This document shows, one piece after another, positions 33,328-36,193 of a stretch of DNA of 36,193 nt. Position numbers and translations under genes: made by a program. The notes below the pieces were generated by a model. It was not told the origin of the DNA. It searched no databases and saw nothing but the letters and a program-made list of their open reading frames with translations. Position 1 is the first letter of the stretch. The number at the start of each line of letters is the position of its first letter. The stretch is from contig CAMUMG010000017.1 of assembly GCA_947089905.1 (NCBI GenBank), positions 1 through 36,193 of the forward strand, given 5' to 3'. Source of the DNA: an uncultured Lachnospiraceae bacterium (GTDB lineage: Bacteria; Bacillota; Clostridia; Lachnospirales; Lachnospiraceae).

Positions 33328-34827
33328 ATGAAACATTCCATTCGCTTAAAAGTTACTTTGGCACTTGTTCTATCTTTGACTTTGGCAATATTTTTATGTT
33401 GGCTTTTAAATCGTGGTTTTTTAGAAGACTATTATCAATATAGTAAAATAAAAATGTTAGATGCCGCCTATCAAGAAGTGTATTCTCTGTTTGTAGAATA
33501 TGATGATTCAAAGGTTATATCAGATGAATTACAAGAAAAATTAGAAGAGATAGGAATGAAAAATAACGTAAGTCTTTATTTATATCGGGGATATAAGATG
33601 TTGTTTCGGACAGGAACAATAAGAGAAGCAGAACGAGTAACAGTAGCACTAGGGGCTTATCTACTCGATCCAGTTTTATTACTTGGAGAACAGACTACAA
33701 GGTTAAAGTCTAAAAATGGGTATGACATTTATAAAATTTATGATGGTGGAAAGGAAAATAGTTATATTGATTTAATTGGTTTGCTGCAAGATCGATCTTA
33801 TGTGATATTTTTGCGTTCCAATTTTGAAAGTATTCAAGAGAGTGCTCAAATTGCGAATAAATTTTTAATGTATATTGGAATTATTGTAGTGATTGCAGGA
33901 GCTTTAGTGATGTTTCTTATTAGTCAAAGCTTTTCGAGACCGATTTTAGAACTGGCAATTATTGCAAAACGAATGTCAAATTTAGATTTTGATGCAGTGT
34001 ATCCAGTAAAGACACAAGATGAAATTGGGGAGTTAGGCAGCAGTATTAATATCCTTTCAAAAAAGTTGGAAACTACAATATCAGAATTAAAAAAGGCAAA
34101 TAACGAATTGGAGTCAGATATTCAAAATAAGATTCAAATTGACGAAATGAGAAAGGAATTTTTATCTAATGTTACACATGAATTAAAAACTCCTATTGCT
34201 TTAATTCAAGGATATGCAGAAGGGTTGCAAGAAAATATTAATGATGATCCAGAAAGTAGAGAATTTTACTGTGAAGTTATTGTAGATGAAGCTATGAAAA
34301 TGAATAAAATGGTAAAAAAACTGTTATCTTTAAATCAGATTGAATTTGGGACAAACCAAGTAAATATGGAACGCTTTGATTTGACTGCTTTGATTAATTC
34401 TGTAATAGCATCTACAGATATTTTAATAAAACAAAAAGATATTAAAGTAGTATTTCAAACACAAGATCCTATCTATGTTTGGGCAGATGAATATATGACA
34501 GAAGAAGTAGTAACAAATTATATTAGTAATGCAATCAATCATATAGATGAACAAAAGGTTATTGAAATTCGAATTATTCATAAGCAAGATATTGTTCGAG
34601 TTTGTGTCTTTAATACAGGAGAAAAGATTCCGCAACAGGACTTAGAGAAAATATGGATTAAGTTTTATAAAGTAGATAAAGCAAGAACAAGAGAATATGG
34701 AGGAAGTGGAATAGGGCTTTCTATTGTCAAAGCAATTATGGATGCTCATAATAGGGAATGTGGAGTAATAAATCATGAAAATGGAGTAGAATTTTGGTTT
34801 GAATTGGATGCAGGGGTTAATTCCTAA
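33328..34827 (+). CDS. Sensor histidine kinase
   Basis: A 499-residue HAMP-HisKA-HATPase protein; ATG at 33328 follows TGAGG (an ATG at 33316 lacks a site). Two membrane helices (about 7-26 and 185-207) flank an extracellular sensor region of about 155 residues of no recognised family. A HAMP linker follows. The phosphoacceptor is His284 in F-L-S-N-V-T-H-E-L-K-T-P. The ATP-binding domain has N-Y-I-S-N-A-I-N-H, F-N-T-G and G-G-S-G-I-G-L-S-I-V. It phosphorylates the adjacent regulator. Confidence 0.94.
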   Translation: MKHSIRLKVTLALVLSLTLAIFLCWLLNRGFLEDYYQYSKIKMLDAAYQEVYSLFVEYDDSKVISDELQEKLEEIGMKNNVSLYLYRGYKMLFRTGTIREAERVTVALGAYLLDPVLLLGEQTTRLKSKNGYDIYKIYDGGKENSYIDLIGLLQDRSYVIFLRSNFESIQESAQIANKFLMYIGIIVVIAGALVMFLISQSFSRPILELAIIAKRMSNLDFDAVYPVKTQDEIGELGSSINILSKKLETTISELKKANNELESDIQNKIQIDEMRKEFLSNVTHELKTPIALIQGYAEGLQENINDDPESREFYCEVIVDEAMKMNKMVKKLLSLNQIEFGTNQVNMERFDLTALINSVIASTDILIKQKDIKVVFQTQDPIYVWADEYMTEEVVTNYISNAINHIDEQKVIEIRIIHKQDIVRVCVFNTGEKIPQQDLEKIWIKFYKVDKARTREYGGSGIGLSIVKAIMDAHNRECGVINHENGVEFWFELDAGVNS

Positions 34828-34836
34828 ACTAGACAC

Positions 34837-34865
34837 TTGTGTTATCTTTTGATTCGTGCTATGAT
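34837..34865 (+). promoter_or_regulatory. Promoter of the DUF4352-like lipoprotein gene
   Basis: TTGTGT (34837-34842) and TATGAT (34860-34865) are 17 bases apart, 51 bases before the start codon. Confidence 0.55.
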
Positions 34866-34916
34866 AGGAGTAGTTGAAAAAAATATAGAGAAATAAAGTT
34901 TTTGGAGGGAAATAAG

Positions 34917-35603
34917 TTGAAAAAGCGTTTTTTATTGCTAATAGGGACAGTATTCATAACAGCATCTTTATTTGGATGCTCAAAGATCTCACCAACAGAA
35001 GAACAAAATGATATGATTGCACAATATTTAGCTGGTATAATTTTAAGAAACGAAGTAAACTATACAGAAAAATTGGTGACACCAACACCAGCTCCATCAC
35101 CAACTCTTAATCCAACTGTAACAGAAAAACCAGACAATACAGATACTAATCATACAGATAGTAATAAAGAAGATTCAAATTCACAACAAACTCAACCTGT
35201 TTTAGATTTTACACAAGTAATAGGAATTGATGGGTTAAAGTTTAGCTATGAAAAATATGAAAGAATTAATGAAATTTTTGATGGAATTCAAAATATAAAT
35301 TCCGGAGATGGAAAACAGCTCCTTATTATATCTTTTAAAATTGAAAATACAAGTACACAGCCAATTACCATTAATCTGGGAGATAAAAAGATCAATTATG
35401 AATTAGATTTGGGACAAGATAAAAAATTAAAACCATTATTGACTTTCCTAGAAGAAGATCTTCGTTTTCTTAATACGACAATAAAAGCAGGAGAAAGTCA
35501 AACGGGAGTTGTCTTATTTAGTATAGATAAAGATCAGAAGATGGATTCTGTAAATGTAATTATTTCTGAAAACTCTAAAACTACAACGATTGTACTAAAA
35601 TAA
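34917..35603 (+). CDS. Surface lipoprotein with DUF4352-like domain
   Basis: A 228-residue protein with a TTG start 7 bases after GGAGGG. The signal peptide ends in the lipobox L-F-G-C (Cys21). A low-complexity Thr/Pro/Asn/Asp linker (T-P-T-P-A-P-S-P-T, about 60-100) leads to a beta-rich domain (about 110-228) with the DUF4352 pattern of a strand L-L-I-I-S-F-K-I-E-N-T and a later I-K-A-G-E-S-Q-T-G-V-V-L-F. Such domains are immunoglobulin-like and sit on the cell surface; no activity is established. It follows the two-component system and may report to it or be regulated by it. Confidence 0.82.
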   Translation: MKKRFLLLIGTVFITASLFGCSKISPTEEQNDMIAQYLAGIILRNEVNYTEKLVTPTPAPSPTLNPTVTEKPDNTDTNHTDSNKEDSNSQQTQPVLDFTQVIGIDGLKFSYEKYERINEIFDGIQNINSGDGKQLLIISFKIENTSTQPITINLGDKKINYELDLGQDKKLKPLLTFLEEDLRFLNTTIKAGESQTGVVLFSIDKDQKMDSVNVIISENSKTTTIVLK

Positions 35604-35649
35604 TGAAATCTATGTTAAAAAATGGACAATTTGAAAGGATAAGTTTTAA

Positions 35650-36033
35650 ATGGACGCAGAATATATTGAAAAAAAGAGAACTAAATTTTTAGGACTGCCT
35701 TTTTGTTTTGTTACATATACAATAACAGAGGAAAAAATAAATATCCGAAGTGGATTTTTAAATATTGTTGAGGATGATGCTTATATGTATAAGGTACAGG
35801 ATGTTCGTCTAACCCGCTCTTTTTTAGAGCGGATTTTCCGTTTGGGAACAGTGACTTGTTTTACAGGAGATAAGACACATCCTGAATTAAAATTAGAACA
35901 TATCCGAAATGCAGCAGAAATTAAGGATTATCTAATGGAAGCGTCAGAGGATGCTAGAATGAAGAGAAGAACGATGCACACTCTTAACATCGATGCAGGA
36001 GAAATGGAAGAGGAAGAAGAGGATGAGGATTAA
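35650..36033 (+). CDS. Bacterial PH-domain (YdbS/YdbT-like) protein with acidic tail
   Basis: A 127-residue protein preceded by GAAAGGAT. It matches the bacterial PH domain (bPH_2): L-G-L-P-F-C-F-V-T-Y-T-I-T-E-E-K-I-N-I-R, S-G-F-L-N-I-V-E-D-D-A, Y-K-V-Q-D-V-R-L-T-R and L-G-T-V. Unlike YdbS and YdbT it has no membrane helices. The end is strongly acidic (E-E-E-E-E-D-E-D). Function is unknown; PH-like domains usually mediate protein or lipid binding. Confidence 0.82.
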   Translation: MDAEYIEKKRTKFLGLPFCFVTYTITEEKINIRSGFLNIVEDDAYMYKVQDVRLTRSFLERIFRLGTVTCFTGDKTHPELKLEHIRNAAEIKDYLMEASEDARMKRRTMHTLNIDAGEMEEEEEDED

Positions 36034-36058
36034 TTTTGTCGTAAAATAAAAAAAGTTG

Positions 36059-36087
36059 TTGACAAAGAGAAATAATTATGGTAGACT
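36059..36087 (+). promoter_or_regulatory. Strong promoter P1, likely of an rRNA operon
   Basis: A consensus TTGACA (36059-36064), 17 bases, then TAGACT (36082-36087) with TGG as extended -10. It is preceded by A-rich DNA (AAAATAAAAAAAG) like an UP element. Confidence 0.7.
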
Positions 36088-36150
36088 ACAAAAGCTGTCG
36101 AAAGAAAACAATTTGATTTTTCTAAACAATTTGAAAAGTTAAAAAAGTTG

Positions 36151-36179
36151 TTGACAAATCAGAAAGACTATGCTAGACT
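36151..36179 (+). promoter_or_regulatory. Strong promoter P2, likely of an rRNA operon
   Basis: TTGACA (36151-36156), 17 bases, then TAGACT (36174-36179) with TGC as extended -10: nearly a copy of P1, 92 bp further on. The context AAAAAAGTTGTTGACAAA is shared with P1. Tandem, near-identical, unregulated-looking promoters at this spacing are typical of rrn operons; the 16S gene would begin beyond the window. Confidence 0.7.
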
Positions 36180-36193
36180 ATATAGGCTGACTG

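Overview
The window comes from a low-GC, endospore-forming Firmicute, most likely a Lachnospiraceae (Clostridium cluster XIVa) chromosome. The reasons are the gene order gapA-pgk-tpiA-gpmI-secG-rnr-smpB with a tmRNA close by, a yicC-remA-rpoZ cluster, two CotF-like spore coat genes, a CwlC-like sporulation amidase, A/T-rich codon use and AGGAGG-type ribosome binding sites. The genus cannot be fixed from sequence reading alone.

Region 1 (1 to about 7000) is accessory DNA. It opens with the 3' end of a phage-type NlpC/P60 lysin. A small XRE repressor follows, facing away from a two-gene operon made of a TIR-domain protein and an NB-ARC/STAND ATPase with TPR repeats. The two proteins share a short N-terminal G-x-Y-x-G-G-D motif, and the sensor gene carries perfectly duplicated 126-bp TPR units. 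This looks like an NLR-like abortive-infection module. Next comes a 680-bp gene-poor stretch that ends in a candidate structured RNA. After it lie mobile-element genes: two unknown proteins, a 57-residue ribbon-helix-helix regulator with a palindromic operator over its own promoter, a set of large inverted repeats, and another unknown protein.

Region 2 (7000-13800) has a membrane-anchored glycerophosphodiester phosphodiesterase and a convergent sporulation amidase (Amidase_3 plus SPOR) with a sigma-K-like promoter. A DUF1846 protein and two COG0523 GTPases follow. The first GTPase has a His-rich metal-binding repeat, and the second is fused to a YcgQ-like domain.

Region 3 (13800-28900) is core chromosome: topB, yicC, remA, rpoZ (with no gmk between remA and rpoZ), two coat-like genes behind a sigma-G-like promoter, then gapA, pgk, tpiA, a Nudix hydrolase, gpmI, secG (with a leader predicted to form a pseudoknot or two competing helices), rnr, smpB, a CBS/DRTGG-containing family II pyrophosphatase, and ssrA (tmRNA) on the minus strand.

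Region 4 (28900-36193) has an XRE membrane protein and a small membrane protein, a D-lactate dehydrogenase with a Cys-rich tail, a cyclophilin lipoprotein, an unknown membrane/coiled-coil protein, an OmpR-type two-component system, a DUF4352-like lipoprotein and a bacterial PH-domain protein. The last 140 bases hold two near-identical strong promoters in tandem, which look like those of an rRNA operon beginning just beyond the window.
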